Assembly (NCBI GenBank): GCA_000963575.1
Contig: CP011077.1
Coordinates: forward strand, 4,402,001-4,466,000
Source of the DNA: Klebsiella michiganensis
GTDB taxonomy: Bacteria > Pseudomonadota > Gammaproteobacteria > Enterobacterales > Enterobacteriaceae
Reading direction: 5' to 3'
DNA: 64,000 bases
Shown: one piece after another, positions 17,363 to 26,618 of the stretch
Numbering within the stretch: position 1 is the first letter of the stretch
Layout of the letters: the number at the start of each line of letters is the position of its first letter
Notes under the pieces: generated by a model
Seen by the model: only the letters and a program-made list of their open reading frames with translations
Told to the model about the DNA's origin: nothing
Database searches by the model: none
Translations under genes and position numbers: made by a program

Positions 17363-19255
17363 TTAGCCCTCGATATCGGCCATATCACCTTTTTCTTGCA
17401 GCCAGTTACGACGGTCTTCTGAGCGTTTCTTGGCCAGCAGCATATCCATCGTTGCCAGCGTGCGCTGGTCGTCTTCATCACTGATGGTCAACTGAACAAG
17501 ACGGCGGGTATTCGGATCAAGCGTGGTTTCGCGCAGCTGAAGCGGGTTCATTTCGCCCAGGCCTTTAAAGCGCTGCACGTTTGGCTTGCCTTTCTTGCGC
17601 TTAAGCTGTTCCAGCACGCCCGCTTTTTCTTCTTCATCCAGCGCGTAATAAACTTCTTTCCCCAGATCGATGCGGTAGAGCGGCGGCATCGCCACATAAA
17701 CGTGGCCGCCTTTCACCAGCGCCCGGAAGTGGCGTACAAAAAGCGCACACAGCAGCGTGGCAATGTGCAAACCATCGGAGTCCGCATCCGCAAGAATACA
17801 AACCTTGCCGTAGCGCAGCTGGCTCAGATCTTCACTGTCGGGGTCAATGCCGATCGCCACAGAAATATCGTGCACTTCCTGCGAGGCCAGCACTTCGTCA
17901 GAAGACACTTCCCATGTGTTCAGGATTTTCCCTTTCAGCGGCATGATAGCCTGATACTCGCGATCGCGAGCCTGCTTGGCAGAGCCGCCCGCCGAGTCCC
18001 CTTCCACCAGGAAAAGTTCGGTCCGGCTTAAATCCTGCGCGGTACAGTCCGCCAGCTTACCCGGCAGAGCAGGCCCGCTGGTCAACTTCTTACGCACGAC
18101 CTTCTTCGCGGCACGCATCCGACGCTGAGCGCTGGAAATTGCCAGCTCGGCCAGCTGTTCTGCCGCCTGCACGTTCTGGTTCAGCCAAAGACTAAAAGCA
18201 TCCTTCACTACGCCGGAAACAAAGGCCGCGCACTGCCGTGAAGAGAGGCGCTCTTTCGTCTGGCCAGCAAACTGAGGATCCTGCATTTTGACCGACAGCA
18301 CGTAGGCGCAGCGCTCCCAGATATCTTCCGCAGAGAGCTTCACGCCGCGCGGCAGAATATTGCGATATTCACAGAATTCACGCATCGCATCGAGCAGCCC
18401 CTGACGCAGGCCGTTTACGTGTGTGCCGCCCTGCATGGTTGGGATCAGGTTTACGTAGCTTTCCGTCAGCAATTCCCCACCTTCCGGCAACCAGAGCAGC
18501 GCCCAGTCAACGGCTTCGGTATCACCCGCAAAATTGCCGATAAACGGCGCTTCCGGCAGGGTAATCAGGCCATTCACCGCTTCGCACAGGTAGTCGTTCA
18601 GGCCGTCCTGATAGCACCAGCGCTGCTCGGTATTATTCACCTTATCGGTAAAGGTAATTTCTACGCCTGGGCACAATACCGCCTTCGCCTTCAGCAGGTG
18701 GCTGAGGCGCGACACGGAAAAACGCGGGCTGTCGAAGAAGCTTTCATCCGGCCAGAAGTGCACGCTGGTCCCGGTATTTCGCTTACCGCAGGTGCCAATC
18801 ACTTCCAGATCCTGCACCTTCTCGCCGTTTTCAAAAGCGATGCTGTATACCTGAGCGTCGCGGCGGACGGTCACTTCAACGCGTTTGGAAAGGGCGTTAA
18901 CCACAGAGATCCCTACGCCGTGGAGGCCGCCGGAGAATTGGTAGTTTTTATTCGAGAATTTACCGCCCGCATGCAAACGGCAAAGGATCAGCTCAATGGC
19001 CGGCACCTTCTCTTCGGAATGGATATCAACAGGCATCCCTCGCCCGTCATCAATGACTTCCAGCGACTGGTCGGCGTGAAGGATAACATCCACGCGCTTA
19101 GCGTGACCTGCCAGCGCCTCATCCACGCTGTTATCAATGACTTCCTGCCCTAAATGGTTAGGACGAGTGGTGTCGGTGTACATCCCCGGGCGGCGGCGAA
19201 CTGGCTCAAGCCCGGTGAGTACCTCTATATCATCGGCATTATAGGATTGCGTCAT
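17363..19255 (-). CDS. parE: DNA topoisomerase IV subunit B
   Basis: ATPase subunit of topoisomerase IV, 630 residues as in E. coli. GHKL motifs: N-box VIDNSVDEALAG, GRGMPVD and GGLHGVG. The TOPRIM domain shows VEGDSAGGSAKQARDRE and DADSDGLHIATL. Together with ParC it decatenates daughter chromosomes. It heads the parE-yqiA-cpdA-yqiB-nudF group, all on the minus strand, as its last gene. Confidence 0.98.
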   Translation of the reverse strand: MTQSYNADDIEVLTGLEPVRRRPGMYTDTTRPNHLGQEVIDNSVDEALAGHAKRVDVILHADQSLEVIDDGRGMPVDIHSEEKVPAIELILCRLHAGGKFSNKNYQFSGGLHGVGISVVNALSKRVEVTVRRDAQVYSIAFENGEKVQDLEVIGTCGKRNTGTSVHFWPDESFFDSPRFSVSRLSHLLKAKAVLCPGVEITFTDKVNNTEQRWCYQDGLNDYLCEAVNGLITLPEAPFIGNFAGDTEAVDWALLWLPEGGELLTESYVNLIPTMQGGTHVNGLRQGLLDAMREFCEYRNILPRGVKLSAEDIWERCAYVLSVKMQDPQFAGQTKERLSSRQCAAFVSGVVKDAFSLWLNQNVQAAEQLAELAISSAQRRMRAAKKVVRKKLTSGPALPGKLADCTAQDLSRTELFLVEGDSAGGSAKQARDREYQAIMPLKGKILNTWEVSSDEVLASQEVHDISVAIGIDPDSEDLSQLRYGKVCILADADSDGLHIATLLCALFVRHFRALVKGGHVYVAMPPLYRIDLGKEVYYALDEEEKAGVLEQLKRKKGKPNVQRFKGLGEMNPLQLRETTLDPNTRRLVQLTISDEDDQRTLATMDMLLAKKRSEDRRNWLQEKGDMADIEG

Positions 19256-19300
19256 GGTTTATTCATTCAGATAGCGAAACAGGAAATCGGCCGTCAGGCC

Positions 19301-19876
19301 TCAGCGTAAGCCGAGGAAGTCGACAATCTGTGTGAAATAATCTTCGAAGCCAGTAAAGGCGTGATTGCCACCGGGTTTCACCGTCTGGCGACAGAGCGCG
19401 TAGTAGGCTACGGCCTGGCGGTAATCAAGCACCTCATCGCCCGTCTGTTGCAGCAGCCAAATCAGGTCTGGCGCTTCCAACGGGTCAATCTGCATGACTT
19501 TCAGATCGTAAATATGGCGTGACTCTAGCACATATTGCTGCCCGGTGTAGGGGTTCTCGTTTTTACCGAGGTAACCCACCAGCAGCTCAAAGGGGCGAAC
19601 GGCGGGGTTAACGACCACCGCGGGCAGCGTGAAACATTGCGAAAGCCAGGTCGCGTAATAGCCACCCAGCGAGGAGCCGACAATGCCTAGCGGCTCACCA
19701 CCGCGCTCAAGCACCAGAGACTCCAACAGCTCGGAGGCCTCTGCCGGGTAGGGCGGCAACTGCGGCACAATCATTTCTATTTCGGGATGATGCTGCGCCA
19801 GCCACGTCTTAAAGCGGGTGGCCTTCGCAGAAGCCGGGGAGCTATTAAACCCGTGCAGATAAAGTAATGCCGGCAT
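19301..19876 (-). CDS. yqiA: Esterase YqiA
   Basis: Small alpha/beta-hydrolase, 191 residues (E. coli 193). The nucleophile elbow is GSSLGGYYA, preceded by the oxyanion segment LHGFNSSP; the catalytic His is in GGNHAFTG. The E. coli protein has esterase activity on short acyl substrates; the natural substrate is unknown. Its start codon shares one base with the cpdA stop, so the two are co-translated. Confidence 0.95.
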   Translation of the reverse strand: MPALLYLHGFNSSPASAKATRFKTWLAQHHPEIEMIVPQLPPYPAEASELLESLVLERGGEPLGIVGSSLGGYYATWLSQCFTLPAVVVNPAVRPFELLVGYLGKNENPYTGQQYVLESRHIYDLKVMQIDPLEAPDLIWLLQQTGDEVLDYRQAVAYYALCRQTVKPGGNHAFTGFEDYFTQIVDFLGLR

Positions 19877-20703
19877 TAATAACCCTCAGAAGCCGTGTCA
19901 GGGCTAAATTTACCGCTTTGCAGCCGGCAAACTTCCGTCGTCAGGCTGCCGTCAGGGTAAAGTTCTAGCCAGCGCCACCCCGGCTCAATGGTGTCGAGCG
20001 TAAAGTTAGCGCAGTGGGGTTTGAACTGGACGCATGTCGAAGGCGTGGCCAGCATTCTACGCCCGTTCCAGTCGAGATCCAGTTCCTGATGGATATGTCC
20101 ACACAACAGGGTTTTCACCTGTGGCCAGGGCTTGAGCACCGCATCCAGTGCGGCCGCATTGCGCAGGCTATGCTGATCCAGCCAGCTACAGCCGGCGGGA
20201 AGAGGATGATGATGGAGCAGAAGTAACGTGTGGCGCGCCGGAGCAGCAGCCAACTGTCGCTCAAGCCATTCAAGCTGATAGTCGCTCAGTTCACCGTGGG
20301 GGACACCAAAAACCTGGCTGTCCAGCAGCAAGATTTGCCAATGCTCGCCGATATAAACGCGCTTGGCCGGGGAAATACCGGCCTCCTGCAGCGCATTAAA
20401 CATCGCAGGCTGAAAATCGTGGTTACCCGGCAGCCAAACGCAGGGCGCAGAAATGCTGGAGATCCCTTCAGCAAAGTGCTGATAAGCCTCCACGCTGTGA
20501 TCCTGGGCCAAATCACCGGTTGCCACCAGTAAATCGCAGGCACGCTGTTCGGCGAGAATGGCGTTCAGTACCGCCTGATAGCTCTTCCAGGTGTTAATAC
20601 CGAGCAGCGTTTCGTTCTTTCCAGCGAACAAATGGGTATCGGTTATTTGCAATATCCTGATTCGGCCTCCATCGGCCACAGGAAGGGTTAACAGGCTTTC
20701 CAA
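19876..20703 (-). CDS. cpdA: 3',5'-cyclic-AMP phosphodiesterase CpdA
   Basis: Calcineurin-like metallophosphoesterase, 275 residues, hydrolysing cAMP in the cytosol. Metal-binding motifs are DTH, GDLAQD, GNHD, LLHHHPLP and GHIHQ. By lowering cAMP it tempers CRP control. It sits between yqiB and yqiA. A gap of 142 bases separates it from yqiB and may hold its own promoter. Confidence 0.96.
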   Translation of the reverse strand: MESLLTLPVADGGRIRILQITDTHLFAGKNETLLGINTWKSYQAVLNAILAEQRACDLLVATGDLAQDHSVEAYQHFAEGISSISAPCVWLPGNHDFQPAMFNALQEAGISPAKRVYIGEHWQILLLDSQVFGVPHGELSDYQLEWLERQLAAAPARHTLLLLHHHPLPAGCSWLDQHSLRNAAALDAVLKPWPQVKTLLCGHIHQELDLDWNGRRMLATPSTCVQFKPHCANFTLDTIEPGWRWLELYPDGSLTTEVCRLQSGKFSPDTASEGY

Positions 20704-20845
20704 ATGGTGTCCTTAGGTTTCACGCACACTTACTACCCACCACACTTGAGCTGCTGATATCCAGGCGGCAGCTCGGAACATTCCGGGATCAATACCATCC
20801 ATTATTCAGGTCGTTGTGCCGTTAGCCGTCCTCGTCCCTAAAAAA

Positions 20846-21271
20846 CTAGGTATACACGGGAACCGCCATTGCTCCATGCGCTAAACAGTAGCGCAGCCAA
20901 TCAGCAAGAAACTGGTTAATTTGATGCTTTTCGTCGCGTTGATGCAACTTTTTATTCGGATAATCATAACGTGCTTTGAAGCGAAAGATCTGCTGGCTTG
21001 AACACACTTCCGCGACCATTGCATCGTGATACAGCCTGACCGACATAGACGGCAGACTCCAGTAACTCACCGTGGGATGCGTTTGCTCAATTTCCACCAG
21101 GGTTGTATAACGCGTTGATTCTGAGATAGTTAAACGATATCTGGCGCTATTAACCTGATAGGTTACCGTTTCGCCCGCCGCATCATTTTTCGGCAGCAGG
21201 CGGCGCAGCTGCGCGAAGTTGGTTTCGCACAAACGCATCATTTCGGGGAAGTCAGGGGTATAGCGCTTCAT
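20846..21271 (-). CDS. yqiB: DUF1249 protein YqiB
   Basis: Conserved cytosolic protein of unknown function, 141 residues. It keeps the highly conserved block IFRFKARYDYPNKKLHQRDE and the tail WLRYCLAHGAMA of the family. The start at MKRYTPDFPEMM (21271) matches E. coli and leaves two bases between it and the nudF stop codon, so it is coupled to nudF. Confidence 0.94.
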   Translation of the reverse strand: MKRYTPDFPEMMRLCETNFAQLRRLLPKNDAAGETVTYQVNSARYRLTISESTRYTTLVEIEQTHPTVSYWSLPSMSVRLYHDAMVAEVCSSQQIFRFKARYDYPNKKLHQRDEKHQINQFLADWLRYCLAHGAMAVPVYT

Positions 21272-21273
21272 AA

Positions 21274-21906
21274 TCAGTGATTCCACTCTTTTCTTAGTTG
21301 CTCATAATGCAGCTGCAGCCATTGCAAAGCGATGACCGATGCCGCGTTGTCGATGCTCCCCTCTTCGACACACTGGTAAGCCTGCTCCCGGCTGACCACA
21401 TGAACACGAATATCTTCGTTTTCTTCCACCAGGCCATGAATACCTTTGGCCTTGGTGGCATCCACTTCGCCGACTAAAATAGACAGTCTTTCACTGGTGC
21501 CACCAGGACTGGCTAAGTAGCTCAGAACCGGTTTAGTACGGCCCACTACAAGGTCTGCCTCTTCTACGGCTTCACGGCGCGCAACATCTTCTACGCTTTC
21601 GCCCTCTTCAATCATGCCGGCGATCATTTCCAACAACCATGGGGTCTCACTGGTGTCCCAGGCAGCGATACGGATCTGCTCTATCAGGACGACTTCATCG
21701 CGCACAGGGTCATAGGGTAGCAGTACCGCAGCGTGACCGCGCTCAAAAATTTCGCGCCTGACTTCGCCACTCATTTCGCCGTTAAACAAACGATGGCGAA
21801 AACGATAAAGATCGAGTGAAAAAAAGCCACGATAAAGCGTTTCCCGTGCAATAATTTCTACATCCTTTTTGGCGAAAGTAGCCGCTAGCTTTTCTGACTT
21901 GTTCAT
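21274..21906 (-). CDS. nudF: ADP-ribose pyrophosphatase NudF
   Basis: Nudix hydrolase splitting ADP-ribose into AMP and ribose 5-phosphate, 210 residues. The Nudix box reads GMIEEGESVEDVARREAVEE followed by ADLV. The catalytic Glu residues are present, but the consensus Gly near the end of the box is Asp (codon GAC); E. coli has Gly there. The start at MNKSEKL (21906) is preferred to an upstream in-frame ATG by family length. It is divergent from tolC and first in the nudF-yqiB-cpdA-yqiA-parE group. Confidence 0.95.
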   Translation of the reverse strand: MNKSEKLAATFAKKDVEIIARETLYRGFFSLDLYRFRHRLFNGEMSGEVRREIFERGHAAVLLPYDPVRDEVVLIEQIRIAAWDTSETPWLLEMIAGMIEEGESVEDVARREAVEEADLVVGRTKPVLSYLASPGGTSERLSILVGEVDATKAKGIHGLVEENEDIRVHVVSREQAYQCVEEGSIDNAASVIALQWLQLHYEQLRKEWNH

Positions 21907-22118
21907 AGATGATGTCCTGATGGCAAATGGGCGCTGGCCGGGCGATTTCAACCCTGCGTAACTGCCCTTTCAATTTTGATGTGGTAGATTGGTGAAAATT
22001 AAGGTAGATGGCACTTTACGCCAACCTGCCCGGCTGACGGAATCTGTAGAATCGGCGATCATATTTGACTCCTGTCGGCGTTAAACAAAATAATTCTGCT
22101 TCACAACAAGGAATGCAA

Positions 22119-23603
22119 ATGAAGAAACTGCTCCCCATTCTTATCGGTCTGAGCCTAACGGGTTTCAGCGCCATGAGCCAGGCAGAAAACCTGCTGCAGG
22201 TTTATCAACAGGCCCGCACCAGCAACCCGGACCTGCGTAAATCCGCTGCTGACCGTGACGCCGCATTCGAAAAAATTAATGAAGCGCGCAGCCCATTACT
22301 GCCACAGCTGGGTCTGGGTGCAGATTACACCTACGGCAACGGTTTCCGCGATCAGAATGGTGTTAATTCCAACGCCACAAGCGCGACCTTACAGCTGACG
22401 CAAACCATTTTTGATATGTCTAAATGGCGCGCTTTGAGCCTGCAGGAGAAAACGGCAGGTATCCAGGATGTCAGCTTCCAGACCGATCAACAGTCGCTGA
22501 TCCTGAACACGGCAACAGCCTATTTTAACGTGCTGAGCGCGATTGATGCGCTTTCCTATACTGAAGCACAGAAACAGGCCATCTATCGCCAGTTGGATCA
22601 AACCACTCAGCGTTTTAACGTTGGTCTGGTTGCCATTACCGACGTGCAGAACGCCCGCGCACAGTACGACACCGTGCTGGCAAACGAAGTTACCGCCCGT
22701 AATAACCTGGACAACGCCGTGGAATCCCTGCGTCAGGTCACCGGTAACGACTATCTGAACCTGGCTTCTCTGAACGTTGACGGTTTCAAAACCAACAAGC
22801 CAGATGCGGTCAACAACCTGCTGAAAGAAGCTGAAAAGCGCAACCTTAGCCTGCTTCAGGCTCGCCTGAGCCAGGACCTTGCGCGCGAACAAATTCGCCT
22901 GGCTGAAGACGGCCACCTGCCGACGCTGAGCCTGAACGCATCCAGTGGCGTGTCTAACACCAGCTATAACGGTTCAAAAACCGCGAATAATTCGGCGTAT
23001 GACAACAGCTACAAAGGGCAAAATCAGATTGGCCTGAGCTTCTCACTGCCGCTGTACCAGGGTGGCCAGGTGAACTCTCAGGTTAAACAGGCCCAGTACA
23101 ACTTTGTTGGCGCCAGCGAGCAGCTGGAAAGCGCACACCGCAGCGTCGTACAGACCGTGCGCTCTTCCTTTAACAACGTGAATGCGTCTATTAGTACCAT
23201 CAACGCATACAAACAGGCCGTTGTGTCCGCACAAAGCTCTCTGGATGCGATGGAAGCCGGTTACTCAGTGGGTACCCGTACCATCGTTGACGTGCTGGAT
23301 GCCACTACCACGCTGTATAACGCCAAGCAGCAGCTCTCCAGTGCACGTTACAACTACCTGATTAACCAGCTGAATATCAAGTCAGCGTTGGGAACTCTGA
23401 ACGAGCAGGATCTGATCGCGCTGAACAACACGCTGGGCAAACCAGTTTCAACTTCAGCGGACAGCGTTGCCCCAGAAACACCAGAGCAGGATGCCCGGGC
23501 TGACGGCTACAACACCACGCCAGCGGCCGCATCAACTCAAGCAGCCCATGCCACTCCGGCAGCGGCCACCAGCGGTAAGAAAGCGAACCCATTCGCTAAT
23601 TAA
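22119..23603 (+). CDS. tolC: Outer membrane channel TolC
   Basis: Trimeric outer-membrane exit duct for AcrAB-type efflux and type I secretion, 494 residues. The signal peptide MKKLLPILIGLSLTGFSAMSQA precedes ENLLQVYQQA. The duplicated OEP domains are visible, with the periplasmic coiled-coil hairpins and the tip segment VGLVAITDVQNAR and its repeat VGTRTIVDVLDA. The C-terminal tail is Ala/Thr rich (AAASTQAAHATPAAATSGKK), more so than in E. coli. ATG 22119 has AAGGA six bases upstream. Confidence 0.98.
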   Translation: MKKLLPILIGLSLTGFSAMSQAENLLQVYQQARTSNPDLRKSAADRDAAFEKINEARSPLLPQLGLGADYTYGNGFRDQNGVNSNATSATLQLTQTIFDMSKWRALSLQEKTAGIQDVSFQTDQQSLILNTATAYFNVLSAIDALSYTEAQKQAIYRQLDQTTQRFNVGLVAITDVQNARAQYDTVLANEVTARNNLDNAVESLRQVTGNDYLNLASLNVDGFKTNKPDAVNNLLKEAEKRNLSLLQARLSQDLAREQIRLAEDGHLPTLSLNASSGVSNTSYNGSKTANNSAYDNSYKGQNQIGLSFSLPLYQGGQVNSQVKQAQYNFVGASEQLESAHRSVVQTVRSSFNNVNASISTINAYKQAVVSAQSSLDAMEAGYSVGTRTIVDVLDATTTLYNAKQQLSSARYNYLINQLNIKSALGTLNEQDLIALNNTLGKPVSTSADSVAPETPEQDARADGYNTTPAAASTQAAHATPAAATSGKKANPFAN

Positions 23604-23621
23604 TCGCCGGAATGCCAACGA

Positions 23622-23650
23622 AAGGGGCGTGTTTTCACGTCCCTTTTTTT
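23622..23650 (+). terminator. Terminator of tolC
   Basis: Hairpin AAGGGGCGTG/CACGTCCCTT followed by a long T run just after tolC. Read-through into ygiBC may still occur, as reported for tolC-ygiABCD in E. coli. Confidence 0.8.
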
Positions 23651-23772
23651 CTGTCTCACGTTTGAACGTAAGGCAACGTAAAGATCCCCTGCCAACAGGC
23701 CAACATCGCTTCAATTTCAACCGTTCATCCCCTATCCTTAGCACCAAACCTACTGGGCTCAGGACTGATTAA

Positions 23773-24450
23773 ATGAAACGGACAAAAAATATAAATCATT
23801 CATCGTTCCGCAAAAGCTGGAACGCACGCCATTTAACGCCGGTGGCGTTGGCTGTCACCGCCGTCTTTATGCTGGCCGGCTGTGAACAAAGCGACGAAAC
23901 CGTCTCAATGTATCAAAACGCGGACGACTGCTCGCAGGCAAACCCGAGCAAAAGCGCGGAATGTACCACCGCCTATAACAACGCCCTGAAAGAAGCCGAG
24001 CGCACGGCACCGAAGTACGCTTCCCGTGAAGCCTGCGTCGCCGAGTTTGGCGAAGGCCAGTGCCAGCAGGCACCTGCTCAGGCAAGCCTTGCGGGCGAAA
24101 GCCAGGCTCAGGCGCAGCCTCAGCAAAGCGGCAGCTTCTGGATGCCGCTGATGGCGGGCTATATGATGGGTCGCCTGATGAGCGGCGGCGCGGGCTTTGC
24201 GCAGCAGCCGCTGTTCACCTCGAAAAACCCGGCTAGCCCTGCTTACGGCAAGTACGCCGATGCCAGCGGTAAGAGCTACGGCGCGGCTACCCCAGGCCGG
24301 ACCACGACCGTTCCGAAAAGCGCAATGGCGCCAAAACCCGCCACAACCTCAACGGTTACCCGTGGTGGCTTTGGTGAGTCAGTTGCTAAGCAGTCCACCA
24401 TGCAGCGCAGCAGCGCCGCCTCCGGCACCAGCCGTTCGATGGGTGGCTAA
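23773..24450 (+). CDS. ygiB: DUF1190 lipoprotein-like protein YgiB
   Basis: Envelope protein of unknown role, 225 residues. The N-terminus has a basic stretch, then a hydrophobic segment ending in LAGC, a lipobox-like cleavage site near residue 37. The middle is Gln/Ala rich (QAQAQPQQ) and a Met/Gly hydrophobic piece (MPLMAGYMMGRLMSGG) follows. In E. coli it is in the tolC-ygiABCD group and its loss with ygiC affects envelope phenotypes. Six bases separate it from ygiC. Confidence 0.92.
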   Translation: MKRTKNINHSSFRKSWNARHLTPVALAVTAVFMLAGCEQSDETVSMYQNADDCSQANPSKSAECTTAYNNALKEAERTAPKYASREACVAEFGEGQCQQAPAQASLAGESQAQAQPQQSGSFWMPLMAGYMMGRLMSGGAGFAQQPLFTSKNPASPAYGKYADASGKSYGAATPGRTTTVPKSAMAPKPATTSTVTRGGFGESVAKQSTMQRSSAASGTSRSMGG

Positions 24451-24456
24451 TCAATC

Positions 24457-25617
24457 ATGGAAAGAGTTTCTATCGTTGAGCGCCCTGACTGGCGTGAAAA
24501 AGCCACGGAATACGGCTTCAATTTCCACACCATGTACGGGGAGCCGTACTGGTGTGAAGACGCCTATTACAAGCTCACGCTGGCTCAGGTTGAACGCCTG
24601 GAAGAGGTGACCGCCGAGCTGCATCAAATGTGTCTCAAGGTCGTGGAAAAGGTGGTGGCCAGCGACGAGCTGATGACCCGTTTCCGCATTCCGAAACACA
24701 CCTGGGAATTTGTTCGCCAGTCATGGCGTAGCCAGCAGCCCTCCCTTTATTCCCGCCTGGATCTGGCGTGGGATGGCGTGGGTGAACCCAAGCTGCTTGA
24801 AAACAACGCTGATACGCCAACATCGCTCTACGAAGCGGCTTTTTTCCAGTGGATCTGGCTTGAAGATCAGGTCGCGGCGGGCAACCTGCCCGAAGGCGCA
24901 GACCAGTTCAACAGCCTGCAGGAAAAGCTGATTGAGCGCTTTGCCGAACTCAAGCAGCAGCATGGCTTCAATCTGCTGCACTTTGCCTGCTGCCAGGACA
25001 CGGTAGAAGATCGCGGCACAGTGCAATATCTGCAGGACTGCGCCGCCGAATCAGAGGTCGCCAGCGAATTCCTCTTTATTGAGGAGATTGGCCTCGGCGA
25101 GAAAGGTCAGTTTACCGACCTGCAGGATCAGGTTATCAGTAACCTGTTCAAGCTCTACCCGTGGGAATTCATGCTGCGTGAAATGTTCTCTACCAAGCTG
25201 GAAGATGCAGGTGTACGCTGGTTAGAGCCGGCCTGGAAAAGCATTATCTCCAATAAAGCCCTGCTACCTATGCTATGGGAGATGTTCCCGGACCACCCTA
25301 ATCTGCTGCCGGCTTATTTCGCCGAAGATAACTTCCCGCCGATGGAAAAATACGTCGTGAAGCCGATCTTCTCCCGGGAAGGCGCCAATGTGAAGATCAT
25401 CGAGAATGGGCAGGAGATCGCGCGCGTTGACGGGCCGTACGGCGAAGAAGGTATGATAGTCCAACAGTTCTACCCGCTTCCTAAATTCGGCGACAGTTAT
25501 ACGCTGATTGGTAGCTGGCTCATCAACGATCTGCCTGCCGGGATCGGCATCCGCGAGGATCGCGAGCTTATTACGCAGGATCTTTCCCGCTTCTATCCGC
25601 ATATCTTTGTGGAATAA
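24457..25617 (+). CDS. ygiC: Glutathionylspermidine synthase-like ATP-grasp protein YgiC
   Basis: ATP-grasp amide ligase of the glutathionylspermidine synthase family, 386 residues as in E. coli. Family segments include NNADTPTSLYEAAFFQW, KPIFSREGANV and VQQFYPLP. E. coli YgiC has no confirmed glutathionylspermidine activity, so the substrate is unknown. Coupled to ygiB; ends at a bidirectional terminator shared with ygiD. Confidence 0.95.
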   Translation: MERVSIVERPDWREKATEYGFNFHTMYGEPYWCEDAYYKLTLAQVERLEEVTAELHQMCLKVVEKVVASDELMTRFRIPKHTWEFVRQSWRSQQPSLYSRLDLAWDGVGEPKLLENNADTPTSLYEAAFFQWIWLEDQVAAGNLPEGADQFNSLQEKLIERFAELKQQHGFNLLHFACCQDTVEDRGTVQYLQDCAAESEVASEFLFIEEIGLGEKGQFTDLQDQVISNLFKLYPWEFMLREMFSTKLEDAGVRWLEPAWKSIISNKALLPMLWEMFPDHPNLLPAYFAEDNFPPMEKYVVKPIFSREGANVKIIENGQEIARVDGPYGEEGMIVQQFYPLPKFGDSYTLIGSWLINDLPAGIGIREDRELITQDLSRFYPHIFVE

Positions 25618-25623
25618 AGCATT

Positions 25624-25652
25624 AAAAAAGCGCCCATCGGGCGCTTTTTTTT
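25624..25652. terminator. Bidirectional terminator ygiC/ygiD
   Basis: AAAAAAGCGCCC ATCG GGGCGCTTTTTT-type hairpin between convergent genes, with A and T runs on the two sides. Confidence 0.9.
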
Positions 25653-26439
25653 ATCCCACCACAACCGACAGCATACTCAGCGATCCCATTTCAATCCCGT
25701 CGACCGGGATCGTCACCGGCTCTTTGCCGTCCCACGCGCCCAGCACATACAGCAGCGGCAGGAAATGTTCCGCCGTCGGGTTAGACAGTGAACCGCCTTC
25801 ATGACTGAGATAGTTCACCAGCGGATGCTGCTCCGCTGGCCCTTGCCAGGTCAGGTTCGCTTTTACGTAATCGTTAAACGACTCGGCCCATGGATAAGGC
25901 GTATTTTCACCGTGCCAGCGCGCAGTTCGCAGGTTATGCACGACGTTACCGCTCGCCACCAACATGATGCCCTGGTCGCGCAGCGTAGCCAGTTTACGGC
26001 CGGTCTCCAGATGCCAGGCTGCCGGTTTGGTGCTGTCGATACTCAACTGCACCATCGGGATATCCGCATTCGGGTACATCTTGATCAGCACGCCCCAGGA
26101 ACCGTGGTCAAAGCCCCATGCTTCTTTATCTAACGCCACAGGCGTCGGTGCCAGCAGATCAACCAGCTGCTGCGCCAGTTCAGGCGAGCCGGGAGCCGGG
26201 TAATGTGTGTCATACAGCGCCTGCGGGAAACCGCCAAAGTCGTGAATCGTCTTCGGCGCCTCCATCGCGGTTACGCCCGTCCCGCGGGTGAACCAGTGGG
26301 CTGACACCACCACAATCGCTTTTGGCCGCGGCAGCGTTTCGCCGAGCTGAGCCCAGGCACGGGTATAGCGGTTATCTTCCAGCACGTTCATCGGGCTACC
26401 GTGGCCTAGAAACAGCGCGGGCATACGTGGGGTTGTCAT
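25651..26439 (-). CDS. ygiD: LigB-type (DODA) extradiol dioxygenase YgiD
   Basis: 262-residue metal-dependent dioxygenase of the 4,5-DOPA-extradiol type. Metal ligands appear in FLGHGSPMN and SAHWFTRG, and WGFDHGSWG lies mid-protein. E. coli YgiD can open the DOPA ring in vitro by report; its normal substrate is not known. Convergent with ygiC. Confidence 0.94.
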   Translation of the reverse strand: MTTPRMPALFLGHGSPMNVLEDNRYTRAWAQLGETLPRPKAIVVVSAHWFTRGTGVTAMEAPKTIHDFGGFPQALYDTHYPAPGSPELAQQLVDLLAPTPVALDKEAWGFDHGSWGVLIKMYPNADIPMVQLSIDSTKPAAWHLETGRKLATLRDQGIMLVASGNVVHNLRTARWHGENTPYPWAESFNDYVKANLTWQGPAEQHPLVNYLSHEGGSLSNPTAEHFLPLLYVLGAWDGKEPVTIPVDGIEMGSLSMLSVVVG

Positions 26440-26581
26440 GATGGTGTCCTTAAATGGCTAAGATTTAATGAACACAGATTACGCCCAATTTTTGTGGGAA
26501 GAACTCAGATAAGCATGATGATGATCATCAGAAATTTTGAACAGGTCAGAAAAGACGAAAAACAGCGAGGTGGGAGTGAAC

Positions 26582-26610
26582 AACAAAAGCCCGATCGTGC
26601 CGACCGGGCT
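26582..26610 (-). terminator. Terminator of ribB
   Basis: On the minus strand the hairpin AGCCCG/CGGGCT is followed by TTTTGTTG, directly after the ribB stop codon. Confidence 0.8.
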
Positions 26611-26618
26611 CTACTTTT

